Both the position numbers and the translations under genes were made by a program. Of a stretch of 64,000 nucleotides of DNA, positions 49,608 through 62,680 are shown piece after piece. The number at the start of each line of letters is the position of its first letter. The stretch's first letter is position 1. The notes beneath the pieces were generated by a model. That model did not search any database, had not been told where the DNA came from, and saw nothing but the letters and a program-made list of their open reading frames with translations. The DNA comes from Lantana camara (taxonomy: Eukaryota; Streptophyta; Magnoliopsida; Lamiales; Verbenaceae), in contig CM074856.1 in assembly GCA_037501455.1 (NCBI GenBank), forward strand, positions 47,025,001 to 47,089,000, written 5' to 3'.

Positions 49608-51025
49608 GAATAAAAGAAGTATATTATGGTTGTGCAAATGTTAAATTTGGAGGCTGCGGATCGATATTGTCCCTGCGTACAAATATAGCTCTGAGAAGCT
49701 TCCAAGGTTTGATTTTAAGCTGTAACTGCCCTCTCTTTTAAGGTTTCTTGTAAACATTAACTACTAAAAGCCCACAGATTATTGGTGATTTGAATAGTGA
49801 AAGCTCTCTTATTGTAAACATTAACAACTAAAAGCCTTGGTGACTGATGTGAATAGTGAAAGCTGCATTAATGATCTCTTTCATGTGATATTTTTTTAGA
49901 AAGCAAAATGTCACACCTCTTTTACTTTAGACATGATTACTAGCATTCCAGCCTGATGTTTTCTTTTGAGGCTGATTATCTAGTCATAAATCGTGGCATT
50001 GAATCTTCTATGTTTCGGATTCAATATAAATTTTTATCATTTGGCCTTTATGATAGCGCAGATAGGGAGCCATTAACTCTTAAATGCAGGTTCTACATCT
50101 GTTAAGGTGCTCTATTTGATAGTTTGTATTGTTTGAGAAATGCTGACTATTGTGGATTGTTTCTAACTTGTATGTTGCTTCTATCTTCTGATTCTTTGAA
50201 GCCGGGACCTCAAGAATATGAAGTGCTTACTTATTTTGTTTTTTTACAAACTTGTTCATTCCAATCCAATCCAATGTTTGCTTCATACTAGTTTTGCACC
50301 ATGCATTAAGGAAGATCCCCTTGTTGACTTCATGCTTATATGTTAAACTTCTATTTTCGTATATTTTACAGTGCTAGACTTTCATTAAAGAAGGAATTCA
50401 TGTGCACTGGCAGAATAATGGCAGCAGAAGCCATCAATCGTTTTAAAAGCTTCTATGAGCAAGGGAATCCCAATGGTAAGCAGATTCAATTTAACTAGCG
50501 ATGCTTAGAATTTAGTATATGCCGGAATTACATAGTTATCTTAAAATTGATGAGGCCATAGTGTGGAAAGCACACAATTCACTATACATGGCAATGAAGA
50601 GTTTTTAAAAGGGGTTTATTTTCATCCTCATCCTGATGCATATGTTTTGAAAAGGATTTTGAGAAGATTTGGGCTCTTATCTCTTTTCTCTTCTCTCTAG
50701 CATATTAGAATTTTCAAGTTCAGTTTGGAACGTATTTGAACCCCAACATTCTTTTATTAACAAAACTTGTTAAACCATAAAATAGATGGTTGAATCGGGC
50801 CAAATGGGTTCTTTAACATGCTACTGTAACCTGTAAATGTGTTCAATCTCTTCACTGTTTCAGCCCCATATATGGTGCAGCAATTCCATTAGTTTCGTTC
50901 TTGTATATATGGTTTATCACTCTATTCCTCCAATGTAATTACCTCATTCTATTTCCTCGATTAATTATTCCTCTTTATTTTATTCAGCCCCAAAACCTCA
51001 CAGAACACCAGTGCCACGAGTCTAA
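49608..51025 (+). pseudogene. TAD2 fragment B (exons 5-7), broken
   Basis: Exon 5 (49608-49706) keeps its acceptor and donor but is 2 bases longer than in TAD2, shifting the frame. Exon 6 (50372-50475) has the parental length of 104. Exon 7 (50988-51025) still ends in [16 protein letters not shown] coding. The catalytic exon 4 is absent. Confidence 0.85.
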
Positions 51026-51429
51026 CTTCATTTCCTTATCAAGTTTGCTTCTGGTTCAAGTACAATCCAAACCGGTATGTTTCGGTGCTATTTTCTCTTT
51101 ATATGCAGAATCTCGATTCGCTTGGTTTGTAGCTATCCAGCAGCAGAGAACACAACCATTTTATATATTTTCCATGTCTGTACTCTTTGCCCTCCACTTA
51201 TGTGTGTACATTTTTTATGGCTATCTATGGAGATCGATGCTATTGTAACCGTATATGTGACATGCTTCTATATCTTAGACACTTCTTCCTCTTAACCGAA
51301 TTGTGTGATTCTTTATGTACAGTTGATGGAGAAGATTGATTCCACTTTCAAGGATCAAATCCGTACGGTTGCGCTGAACGATCCAATTCAGTACTGATAA
51401 GAGTTGAAGGATATAGTTTTGAGGAATTG

Positions 51430-52200
51430 GTTACCACATTGTTTTAGGCTGGAATGTTGGACATACTGGATTAGATTCTTTTGTGAACTGTTCTTATTAA
51501 CTTCCACTGTAATATGAATAATTTAAACCTTATTTTTTCCTTTTCAATCTATGTTCTAGTCGATTGGATTCTTAGTTTTTACACGATGATTATGGCAATT
51601 TTTCATGGTTTAGTTATAGAATCAGGCCTCTTTAGTTCCCTGAACGATGAGATAATGATTATGCAAGCTGCCATTTGAAAGTTCTCGAAAAGATGAGATG
51701 ATCATTATTTGTATGATTTGCTTCACAAACACTTTTAAAATTAGTTTCACGTCAGACATTAGATAAGGTACCTCTGTGAAATTTAAGGAAATTCGAATAT
51801 GTATCTTGTCAACATTGTGATTGTATTTGTACTCGTAAATCATAGACTATATCAGATGAGAGAATATAGTTCATACATTAATGTTATGAAAGTTCAAAAT
51901 TTTCATAGAAATTTTGGTGAAACTAAAGAATTCAAATATACAGCATGTGATTCACTCCATAATTATACATCTCTAAGTTTTCAAATAGCTTAATGAATGG
52001 ATCATATTAATATGGGGAATTATTATCTTAATTGAAGATAGAACACTTCATTATATATAGTTCAAATTGTAATAAATTATGAGTGAAAAAGATCATATAA
52101 AAGGCCCTTTTGAAACCATTTGAGCACATCCTTTTCAAATGCTTATATTTTGCCTACAAACTTAAATAATTTTGCATAGTGAACAACTACATAATACTCT
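51430..52200. other. spacer before PHD-3, presumed promoter side
   Basis: AT-rich, no ORF of note. Short blocks match the PHD-1 and PHD-2 upstream regions, such as 'acccaaacccctgcaaaaa' in the leader. Confidence 0.4.
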
Positions 52201-52275
52201 CTCCTCTCTTAGTTCGTTCCGAGAGAAAACCCAAACCCCTGCAAAAAGCGTTAGAGAGAGAGACAGAATTCACTG

Positions 52276-55200
52276 ATGCAACTCTCACAATGGCAGACTA
52301 AAGGTATGAAGATTTTCCAATATTATTCCTTTCCGTTGTTTGTTTCTTGAACGTTTATATGGTGCTTTCTTGAAAGTCGTTTGGGAAATAGTGTTGAATA
52401 ATTTATATATTTCTTTAATTTCAATGCTATGTGCTTGATAGTTTCATGATGACTACAATTCCAGAGTGGGCATGTGTCTTTGCAATTTTGTAACCAGTAA
52501 AAATGTTTGTTCATCTGTTGTGTGGTTTGTAATCGTTGGATTGTGAGTGCAGAAATTGCAGATGGGTCTGAACGGTTGAAATACTTCACAGGGAAACCCT
52601 AAATGAAAAAGAATGTGCCTGTAGATAAATTCTTGGGTCAGAATGATGTGTGTAATCTGTAGAAACAGGATTGTTTAAACAATTGGGTAATCAATCTGAT
52701 AAAGATAGTGGCAAAAGCATTATTTCATGGTGAGGGTTCTTGAAATTAGATGGGTAATCTAAAACGGGTTCGAAGAGTTTGGGTAACATGTGTACTTGAG
52801 ATTTAGAGAGAAATCTGGAGAAGGGGACAGAATATGATCCATGTTGAGAGAGATTTGTTGTTTAAACTAGAAGGCTAAGAAAAAACAAGATATTCATAGT
52901 AGACTGGTTTATGATGATGGGTGTTCGCTTAGAATGTTTAACTTACACTTTCTGGGTCGATTACTCGTACGGAGAAATAATTTTGGCATCTTTCTGTCTT
53001 ATCTTAAATTTTGTATAAGGAAACCATTTATATAGGGCTTTATCACATTTTTGGTTGACTTATTTGTTAAATTCTTCTGAAATTTCCCCTAAAAAAATAA
53101 AGATCTAAAGGAATGTCCCGGTTTGTCTGATCTTGATGATTATCAATTGTAAAGCTTGTTGAATATTGACATAGATTGAAAATTTTACATTGAGGATGAT
53201 TTTCCAATTTATAATATTGAACATTCTAGCTATCTCTTTCAGCTGTTTGCCTTTCTTGAACAGTAGAAGTGAATCAAGCTATAATATGCATCAAGAGCCA
53301 GAATTAGAGAACAAGAAGAATTCTTGTAATTCAATCCCTATAAGTTGTAGTAACATATATGATCTTAATAATCACAGAATTTTTAGTCAAATTAGATAAG
53401 AGCATAAGTTGCATCAAACTCAATGGGGATCTTTCCTAAAAGTCCAACACTGATTTTCCCTATGTGGGGATGTAGTTAGTCCAACCTGTTTGATATATGT
53501 ACTTTGATGGTTCGGAGAGCCAGTTTTTCAAAATGTCTATACTCTTAGTGATTTGTGGTTGGGACAAGAAAGGGATAACAGTAGGTCTTGGATTTTCACA
53601 TGACTGACGACTTGTTTATCCCACATTGCTGCCTAGCTCTCTTGCATTGTTGAGAAGTACATTATGCCCTGAATTAGGCCCAAAGGTTCTATCTTTATTT
53701 CATCTTCCAGTATTTAGTCTTTTAATTTCCCGAGCTGCATGTGAAGCTTTAATCAAAGAGGGATCAGTGGGATTTTTCGGGAATTGAGCAGTAAATGAAG
53801 AATATACCTTAGCAGTCTATTGTAAAGTTGGTCGAATGCATTCAAAACTTGCAGTTCTCCTAGGAAACGATCTTTTAGGTACCCAAGCACCTTATGCTGT
53901 GGAAGCATGAGTTTGTGAGTTAATTGTGCTGAGAATGAAATTTTAGAATCTTGGACTGTGAATTTGCAAAACTGAGAAAGTAACAAAGGAGTATGAGAAA
54001 TATATGTTAAACCAGGTAATGTAATATCTGACATGTAAATCGAATTAATACTGTAGCAATCTGTCAATCATAAGAATAAATTAGATAAAAAATGCAAAAA
54101 AACATATTATCTTACATGTGTTGGCCTTTATCGTAATGTCTTCCAGTTATATGGTGTCACATTAATTGTTTCATATTTCATTCTGGCACCTAAAATACTT
54201 CTTTATGTGTAGCCTTCTGGAGTAAACTTTATTTGAATTTGAGAAGTCGCCAATCTGATGGCTTATTTTTGTCTACTTCAAAGGTGATGCAAAATTTCTT
54301 TGTTATGTGGAATTTGCTCTTCCTTATGCGTCTGACTTCATGAAACAAGGGTTTTCGTGCGAATTAATGCACACTTTCAAGAATTTGACACAATGTTCAA
54401 CTCTTCACCAACACCATTTGGATGGCTGTGGCGATCTTTTTCCTGAAGGGAAGAAAAGTGATGATGACTTACATTCCTTAAGCTCTTCAAGAAACTATTC
54501 TGAGCTATCAACCTCTAGCACAATGTCTGAAAACTTCACACCAACTATTGTATATCAACGTAGGAGACATCGTCACCGCTCTGTTGCATTTTTCCCAATC
54601 GAGTCCTGTGCTACTAAACCTAGCGATGTCTGTAACTCTGCCATCAGTTCTGAAGCTCCTTCAATGGCTGCCCAAGATAATGTGGTTTCTGTTTCTGATT
54701 GTGCAGCTGAAAAAGCTGTAAGATCTCCTATCACAGATCCTGTAGAACACAATTTAATGGCTGCAGTATCCTCTAATGGATGTCATGCAGGGGACAAAAC
54801 TGGTTCTGAAGAGGCTTTGGCTACTAATATGGACAGAGATTTAAATGTTAATGATAACTGTTCATCATCAAGATCAAATTTGGAACGGAGTTCAACTTCC
54901 TTAAAAACTGATCTGGATGAAGCAGGTGAATGCTCCTCTTCTGGTGCATTGGTTGCTGATGCGGCACCAGGAGAGCTATCAGAAAGAGATATATGCATTT
55001 CAATTCTGTTGAGTCAGGGACTGCTCGATAAAGCTTGGACTCGACAGGATCAGGGTTTTCGTACTGAAAACGGTGGTGCTTGTAGTGACAACTATTGTTC
55101 TAAGCCGTGTAAAGTTTGTGAAAAAATTGGAAGTACAAAAAATATGCTGATATGTGATAGTTGCGAAGAGGCAGTTCATGTTCCTTGCTACAATTCTCAT

Positions 55201-57418
55201 ATAACCGTGTTGCCTGTTGGTGAGTGGCTTTGTGGTTCTTGCTTGAAAAAGAAGCATAAAATAATGAAAGATAAGTCGAGCAGTAATTCAGGGAATATCA
55301 GCAACGAAATTGCCAGAAATCGATGTTCAGGCTCAGAAGGTGAATTAGGCTCACTGCAATTCATGTTAAGAGATTCTGAGCCCTATATGTCCAATGCACG
55401 AATCGGTGATGAATTTCAAGCTGATGTTCCTGATTGGCATGGCCCCATTAATGCGTATGTTCGTACACTTCCATGTACTTAAATGGTCTATTTTCTTTCT
55501 TGTTTCTTTGTTGTTCTTATGTTAATGATGTCGTTGTTGTGTTCTTATATGTTTTGTTTTATCTTGTTCCCCTGCTAGCATTATTTGGCAATTCTTTGGT
55601 GATTTTACGGTCTTGAGACTTTTTCTCGATATGGTGTTGAGGGGGTTTTATGTGGCAGTTTTCCACTCTTTTCCACATAACTTACCCAATTCCTACTACC
55701 TCTTAAGCATTTTGTATGTCCTAGTGTTTTTTTATTAGTTAATGAAGTTAAAAAGCATACTATCGGCTATCATAGACTTGAACATGAGTCTATATTTCTA
55801 TTCTTTTCGGTTTTTTACTGTTGAATAACCTGGAGCATAACTTTTCTCAAGCTAATACTTAAAGTTGTGTTACTACGACGGAAATATTTAGATCTTCTTT
55901 AAGGCTTTGTCTAATAATTTGGAAGTGGACGCACTCTAGTTTCTTATCTTCTGCTATGCTTTTCTAACGAAAATGGAACTTTAGTTGTTTTCGCATTTTG
56001 TTTGTTTCTCATTTTTCTTTTCTTTTCTTAAACGTTTTGAGGGAAGAAGAGTATGAGATGGTGCACACATTTTGTTATTGCAATCAAAAGAATTATGCAG
56101 TCCTGTGGGATTTTTTTTCCTTTTGTGCTATCAATGGTTTGTAGTTTTGATTCTTTCTATTGTTTTAGAACTTTTTAGTGGTATCTTTGTAAAACTATTT
56201 AACTGCCCTTAGAATCGATGCTCACAATTGCTACAGGGAATGTGATCTTGTTGATGAACCATTAGAAACGGATCCGTGCAATAACCTTAACGTGCTGGTA
56301 ACTATTTTGATGATTTAAATGTTCATTTATTTTATCAACATCATTTTTAAGTTGGTATTAAATTGAATCTAGCCCAATTCTGTCTAGGAATTGGATTCTA
56401 TCAGAACTTTAAAGCGCGGTTCTATTGGTAATTGGCTTCAGTGCCGAGCGGTCATTGACGGTCTTGGAGAAGGTGTCGATGGAACTATATGTGCAAAATG
56501 GCGCCGGTAATGTTCTTTTTATGGGTGGGGTGGGTTTTTTTGGGAATAAAAGCTTGAAGGATGCATGTGACAGATATTTCCTTTTCATTTATGATGATCA
56601 AGGAATTACTCGGAGAATCTGATTGTTGAGGCTGAAAATCGGAAAATTCTTCTGCATTTATTTCATTTAATAATCTTTTTAATAAACTGGACATATTGCA
56701 GGGCGCCCCTTTTCGAAGTTCAAACTGATGCCTGGGAATGCTTTAGTTGTGTTCTTTGGGATCCTGCTCATGCAGATTGTGCTGTACCCCAGGTATTTCA
56801 CTAAATTTTATTTCTTTCTGATGGCACTCTTTTTCAAATTCTATTTTGTTCTTGAATAGCTCGTAGATTATCGTCTTCCATACAGTAAGATTACAAAAAT
56901 ATTGCCTTAAAACATTTTCCTTACCAATCGTATATATCAGAACATTCATCCTGTTTTATTTCCATTTCCGCGGTTAGCATTATTCTTTCTGTATGGAACC
57001 CTTTTGAATTGCTTATCATATACTCTCTGTTCTTGAATGAAGCTATACTATGAGACCTGATTTGGCTGTTATGGATATGTTTACAAGAACGGTTTTATTA
57101 TAAGTAATATGTAACGCGTATGTGTGTGTTAAGATAATAGTCTATGGCTGATATAGGAGCTGGACACAGAAGAAGTCATGAAGCAATTGAAGTACATAGA
57201 GATGGTATGTTCTATAATCCCTTCCACATTTACTGGACTCTCTCTCTCTCTTTCTCTCCCCTGCTCTCTTTCGTGCGCTCTCACACGCACACAGAGTGCT
57301 ATTACAGTAGAAAATAAAAGCTTGATACATGCTCGTGCAGTTGAGACCTCGACTATCTGCAAAAAGGAGTAAATTGGATTGTTCTAAGAGCAACAACGGT
57401 TCACAAGACGGCCCGTGA
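52276..57418 (+). CDS. PHD-finger protein copy 3 (PHD-3), apparently intact
   Basis: Seven exons: 52276-52303, 54284-55454, 56237-56297, 56388-56506, 56702-56792, 57157-57204 and 57341-57418. They join in phase to 531 residues. The start in exon 1 (MQLSQWQTKG) runs into DAKFLCYVEFALPYASDF across the first junction, which supports it as the ancestral start. A C4HC3 PHD finger is complete at residues 285-329 (CKVC, ICDSC, HVPC, WLCGSC). It is preceded by a Ser-rich linker and followed by a single acidic motif (IARNRCSGSEGELG). The C-terminal Cys/Trp module (GNWLQCRAVID, DGTICAKWRR, WECFSCVLWDPAHADCAVPQ) and a basic tail (RPRLSAKRSKLDCSK) follow. The exon-2 donor must be GC|GTATGT, because the later GTTC|GTAC site would break the frame. 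A nuclear histone-reader role is inferred from the PHD finger. Confidence 0.78.
53753..54067 (-). other. antisense exon-like ORF in PHD-3 intron 1
   Basis: 104 codons on the minus strand, nearly identical to the unit-1 ORF at 35464-35766 (differences confined to a few residues and the tail). It keeps the exon-like core with acceptor and donor. Surrounding intron sequence between the two units looks more diverged. Function unknown. Confidence 0.45.
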
Positions 57419-57835
57419 CAATTCTTCCGTCCGAGAGGCAAGATTTTGGAGATAAAAATGTATTCAACAACTCTTAAATTCAAAGGATGGAAACTTGTAA
57501 GATCTCCACTTCCTTTCACAGAAAAAAAAAAAAAAGGAAAAAAAAGGAATAGCAAAAATGTGTATTGGAAGGGTTGATTATTAGTGGCAGCAGAGGAGGG
57601 TTTTGATTTTGAGGAGGTTGTGTGAGCATCACTTATCGTTGTGTTCCTCTTCTCTTGCTGATTTTTGTAGCCATTGGCAGTTCTCAAATTGTCTATAATA
57701 TCCATTTTCTGAATCTTGATTCACTGCCATCATGTTCAAAAGAAATTACTTGTATTCTTGGTCTGCAAATATGCTCCTTTTCCCTCAGTAGACCAAAAGA
57801 TGTGCTTCCTTTTTGGGATTAAGGCCGTAAACGGA

Positions 57836-58445
57836 TATCCGTCTACATCCGAATTCGTTTAAAAAGGATCAATATCCATTCAAAGAACATATTATCCAAT
57901 TATAGACATCCAAATTATAAACGAATTAGGATACTATTCATTTAACATTCGAGATATATTACCTTGAATGTGATTAAATAAATATCAATTTAGATATTAT
58001 AAAATCATTTGAGAATTATAAAAAAATAATTTAAACGTATATTATATTATCAATAATAATAAACTTCATTAATAAAAATTAACATATATTACAAATATGA
58101 GCATATGATTTGTGTGAATTTAATATTTGTCAAGTTAATGTTTGTATGTAGTATTTGATTGTATTGTGAAATTCAATCTATTATTCTTAGCAAAAAAAAT
58201 TACTAAAACAGATAAACATAATTGGATTTAAATATGGAATAATTAACTAATCAAATATTTTTACGGATACAGATAATCTGATATCCAGATAATATCTACC
58301 AAATACGGATAATATTTTTATTATTCGTCAGATAACTGATTTAAATTTGGATAATAAATATATTAATCAGATTCAAATTCAAATACTTTAGATAATGAAT
58401 ATATTAAACAGATTCGAATTTGAATACCGCACATCTGTTCGTCCC
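57836..58445. repeat. AT-rich repeat built on GGATAT/ATATCC motifs
   Basis: Begins 'gtaaacggatatccgtct' and is full of ggataat, atatcca and cgaatt motifs on both strands, ending near 'gcacatctgttcgtccca'. This style is known from plant non-autonomous transposons of the AACGGATATCCG type, but ends and target duplication are not defined. Confidence 0.4.
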
Positions 58446-58487
58446 AAACAGGGATGTTAAAAGATACACGTGTTACTATGTGTAATT

Positions 58488-58490
58488 GCT

Positions 58491-58526
<36 letters not shown>

Positions 58527-58528
58527 TC
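58488..58528. repeat. compound (GT)n(GA)n microsatellite
   Basis: 'tgtgtgtgtgtg' runs straight into 'agagagagagag'. Variable length is expected. Confidence 0.9.
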
Positions 58529-59270
58529 AATTAGCGGCAAGGCTGACCTCCAGCAATTCTTTTCTCATCTCAAGAAAGAAATAATATAGACTAATTTCTA
58601 ACTTCTCCACACTACATTATGCATGCATGCATGGCTATTAACAAAGTGCCCTTTTTCATTTCTTGAATATAAGGCGTTGACTCGAATACGGACACAATAT
58701 AATATGGATATGATAATTCGGATTTTTTTTTTGAATTTTTTATTTGAAATATAATTTTTTTCTTAAATTTTCTATTCAACGAATGTGGGACACGAATATC
58801 TAATACGACAAACAAAAATATCGATAATGTAAATCAAATAATTAAGGTCAATTTGTATTTAATAGATGAACTTGGTCTTTTTCTTTTTCAATAACTATTC
58901 CCTTTAATTATTATCCATGATGTACGAATACGGATACGGATACAGATGCGGACACGACAAGACACAGATTTTTTCTTAAATTATACTTGAGCAGTATCGG
59001 ACACTCGATACGACGACAAAATAATATTTTTAGAAATGTTCCTGTATCATAGATTGTCATTCTAAGATAGTTACATAATTATAGTGGACTACATTATTAA
59101 GTTTAATAAAAAAAAAAAAATTAAATTTTCAATTGAATTCTAATATTTCCCTAAATATTATAAAGAAGAAATATATATTATACTAAAAAAAAAGGAAAAA
59201 AAAAACATATTTGCTTAGCTTGACATTTCAAGAGAAGAGAGAGAAAGCAGGAAGACAGAGATTGTAATAT
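58529..59270. other. AT-rich spacer upstream of the ANTH gene
   Basis: Contains several 'gaatacggacac'-like short repeats on both strands (58683-58700, 58925-58965) and an A-rich run at about 59107-59120. No gene seen. Probable promoter of the downstream gene toward its right side. Confidence 0.4.
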
Positions 59271-59455
59271 ATTGTTCTGTAATCGGAAAATTCCCCCACA
59301 TACGAACACGGTTGAAGAGAAACAAGAGACGAAGAACGGATCAAAATCCTCTTCTCTCTTGGATCTCTCCTCATGGTTGTCGCCGCCGATTCAATCCGTC
59401 ATTGATGTTTGCATGTTTACATCGTTAGCTTCATAGCCATTTGCTTCATTCGTTA

Positions 59456-62400
59456 ATGGACAGCTTCAGGAAAGCTTATGGCGCTCTTAAGGACTCCACC
59501 AAGGTCGGTCTTGCTAGGGTCAATAGCGAGTTCAAGGTAAATTTCAGATTCGTTTTGTCATCGGTTCCAGTTTCGTGTGCGTCTTTGGAAATCGAATTCA
59601 ATTGCGTTCCTTGGAATTTGAATATGCATGCCTGCAGGAATTGGATATTGCGATTGTGAAGGCCACCAACCATAATGAGTGTCCGCCAAAGGAACGCCAT
59701 GTTAGGAGTGAGTGTTTGCTTGTTCGTTTGTGTAGATCACCTTTTTGTCGAAATGCCTGGCTCAATTTTCTTTGGAATATTGAATGTTTCTCTCTGTTTT
59801 TTGTAATCGTCATCATTGAATGGTTGTCCTTTCTTTTCTTTTGTCAGAGATATTTCATGCAGTATCGATATCGTCTCCGAGAGCTGATGTTAACTATTGC
59901 ATTCATGCGCTTTCGAAAAGATTGTCAAAGACAAGCTGCTGGATCGTATACTTCTGCATCCTCTTCTGTTTTTGCTTTTGTTTTTGGAATTTTTGAGTTT
60001 TTGTTACACGAAACCGTTGTTTACGATATCCAAATTGTTAATGATGCATTTTTGGTTTGAATTTTTGTTTCGTTGGTGATTATATTGAGATTATAGTTAA
60101 ATTGAGCGTTTATGTTGATGATAAAATAAAATTGCAGGTTGCCATGAAGACGTTGATAGTTTACCATAGATTATTGAGAGAAGCTGATCCTAGTTTTAGA
60201 GAAGAGTTGACGCGCTACGCCAGTAGGGGACAGTTATTTCAAGTAGCCACTTTCAAGGATGATTCAGGTGCTCTAGGTAAGCCTAATGAGCTTATCTACT
60301 GGTGGTCAATCTTTGTCATTGTTCATTCCTTTATATTTGAAAATTTGTCAATTTGGATTGAAATATCATTTTTTTTCCTAACATAAATCGTTCTGATGCA
60401 GCTTTTGATTGCTCTGCTTGCGTACGGTCATATGCATTCTTTCTTGAGGAGAGACTTGAATGCTATAGGAACTTCCAGTTTGAAGTAGAGACTGAAAGAG
60501 GATCGAAAAATTCATCTTCTAGATCTATTGATTCTCCTAATGTATGATTCCTGTTTTTGTGCTACATTATTTAATTTGTTTCAGTTAGATTCTTACAAAA
60601 GGTCTTTCGTGGCTTCAGATACGCTGTGACTCCCCTCCAACAGAAGCTGGAATACTGTTAACACAATTACCTGCATTGCAACAGCTTCTATATCGGCTTG
60701 TCAGTTGCCAGGTAATAAGCCATTGTATATATCGGTATGTTCGCAAAAAAGCCAGTTTTTGGGAAAAGTAGAAGTAGAATCTAAAGTTGTAGAAGGATGA
60801 AGCAGGAAAAGTAGCAAGGGTTTCGAAAGGGAAAAAAAAAAAAAAAGTTGAAAAGCACTTTTGTTAGACTACAGAAACTTCCATTTATTTATGCAAATAA
60901 CCTAGAAGCTCTAGCTTATTTCTGCTTAATATAAGCATAAGTTGGTTGTCCAAACACTCCCAAATTGCTTAAATCAAAGAGTGCTGAAGTGCGTTTTCCT
61001 TTTTAGAGTTTGCAAACACTTCCATTATTAGAATTATATAATTTCTTCTTCCTAAATAAATAAACTTGTCTTTTCATACACTCAATTCTTTTGTTTAATT
61101 AGTAAAAAAAAATCGCAGCCCGAAGGATTAGCCCGCCAAAACTTTGTCATCCAATATGCCTTGGCACTGGTTGTGAAAGACAGCTTCAAAGTGTATTGTG
61201 CCATCAATGATAGGATCATTAATCTTGTTGACATGGTATAATAATCTATCTATAGTCCATTGCACTTTAGAATATCTTCTTAAACCTGCATTCAGAAATA
61301 ACTTTCTTTTTCTTTCTGAAGTATTTTGAAATGCCTCGAGATGAAGCAGTCAGAGCTCTTAATATATACCAAAAAGCTGGACGACAGGTCTGTATTTGAA
61401 TTTCATCTCATGATCTGAGAAACCTCTGCATGGTTTGTTAACTGATCTTTCTGTTCTTACTTTCAATTTCATGACTTGTACAGGCAGATCATCTATCTGT
61501 GTTTTATGAATTCTGCAAAACGTTGGATCTTGCTCGGACTTTTCAATTCCCTACATTGACTCAGGTTTTTTTTCCTCACAGTATAAACTGATATTTTATC
61601 AGTTTTGTTATGTCAATAAGATTCTTTTTCTTTTATTTTTAGTTATTTTTTTTATATACCGCAGCCTCCACCCTCATTCCTCTCAACTATGGAGGATTAT
61701 ATCAAGGAAGCACCTTTAACACGCGCCCCACGTCGTAGAATGGTTAGATCATCTCGAATGCGTTGCATCTAAAATGACTACATTTTATTTCAATTTTAAT
61801 TAGTTGGAATTTTTATTTTATCATAATAATAGGAGGATCAAGAGAAACAAGAAGAACCAGAAAAACCAGAAGAACCAGAAGAACCAACTCCAGAAGAAAA
61901 TGAAGAACAAGATGAAGAAGATGACAAAAAAGAAGAAAGTGTTGAATTGCAAGAGCAGCCTGCATCTACAACCAAGCAAGTTGATCAACAAGTAAACTCT
62001 GTCGAAGAGCCTGTTGATTTTCTTGTAAGTTTTTCTCAACTGCATCCTCTTTTTACTAGGATAATTACACTTGCATACCCTAAGGTTCAACCTAATTACA
62101 AAGATTCCCCTTTAGGCTTGACAAATTCCTAGAATTCGCCCTAATGTAAGCTATTATAGTATAAATTTAAATTCAAATATTGATTAGTAAGTGTCAACCG
62201 TATTCATAAAAATCTAGAGATAATATCATCAAAATTCAATGATCCACAATTCTTTGATTGGGGAAGTTTCAGTAATTTCCTAAACGTCAGGGGAAATTTG
62301 TGTAATTACATCAAACCTCATGGTATGCCAGGTATTTATCCTTTTAATATTGGGAGTACCAACTTCTGATATTCACATTTACTCCACAGGGTTTGGATGA

Positions 62401-62680
62401 AGAACCCCCACAAGCTTCAGCAATTGAGGAAACCAATGCATTGGCACTTGCAATCATTCAACCTGGTAACTCAAGTCTGCTGAATGTTGAATAATCTTGA
62501 TAGTTTAATAACACCACCGGGAATGTTGTATCGTCTAATGAGGTTAATTTGTGTGCAGATGATAATCCACCGTTAGCTACCAATCTATTAGATGATATTG
62601 GCAAGATATCTGGGTGGGAGTTGGCACTAGTTGAAACACCAAGCAACATGAATAAACCTCAAGTGGTAGAATCAAAGCTG
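59456..62680 (+). CDS. ANTH-domain clathrin assembly protein (AP180/PICALM type), 3' truncated by window
   Basis: Thirteen exons visible: 59456-59536, 59638-59707, 59848-59945, 60138-60276, 60402-60541, 60619-60711, 61119-61235, 61322-61387, 61484-61564, 61665-61742, 61833-62024, 62390-62465 and 62559-62680. All phases agree, giving 451 residues so far. The last donor (CTG|GTAATT) shows that more exons lie beyond 64000. The ANTH domain binds PIP2 and recruits clathrin and AP2 in endocytosis. The lipid-binding pattern K-x9-K-x-R-H is seen at Lys35, Lys45, Arg47 and His48. Other family marks: [74 protein letters not shown]. Exon 11 is an acidic Glu/Pro-rich linker ([12 protein letters not shown]). 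It most resembles the At2g01600/At5g35200 subgroup by memory. Confidence 0.92.
60745..60965. repeat. possible MITE remnant in ANTH gene intron 6
   Basis: 'aagccagtttttgggaaaag' at the left and 'cataagttggttgtccaaac' at the right are typical of plant hAT-like MITE ends. Pairing is weak. Confidence 0.3.
62057..62334. mobile_element. MITE in ANTH gene intron 11 (Mutator-like ends)
   Basis: The left end AGGATAATTACACTTGCATACC is the inverted match of the right end (GGTATGCCAGGTATTTATCCT), followed inward by CCTAAGGTT against AACCTCATGG. The ends resemble those of the element at 19247-20216. Flanks TTTTTACT and TTTTAATA are only partly alike, so the target duplication is unclear. Confidence 0.65.

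Larger units (their letters stand above)
49561..57820 (+). repeat. segmental duplication unit 3
   Basis: Third copy of the TAD2-fragment plus PHD unit. It starts 'ggttttcaattgataac' and ends at 'gtgcttcctttttgggatt', where sequence stops matching units 1 and 2. Confidence 0.9.

Noticed and set aside
55441..55482. Apparent frameshift at the end of PHD-3 exon 2 (GTTC|GTAC, one C fewer than the other copies).
   Set aside because: A stronger donor, GC|GTATGT at 55455, lies just upstream in PHD-3 and, as GA|GTATGT, in both other copies. Using it keeps the frame into exon 3 (...NAECDLVDEPLE).
61804..61995. Lysine/asparagine-rich 63-residue ORF.
   Set aside because: It is another frame of ANTH exon 11, whose Glu/Pro-rich frame joins its neighbours in phase.
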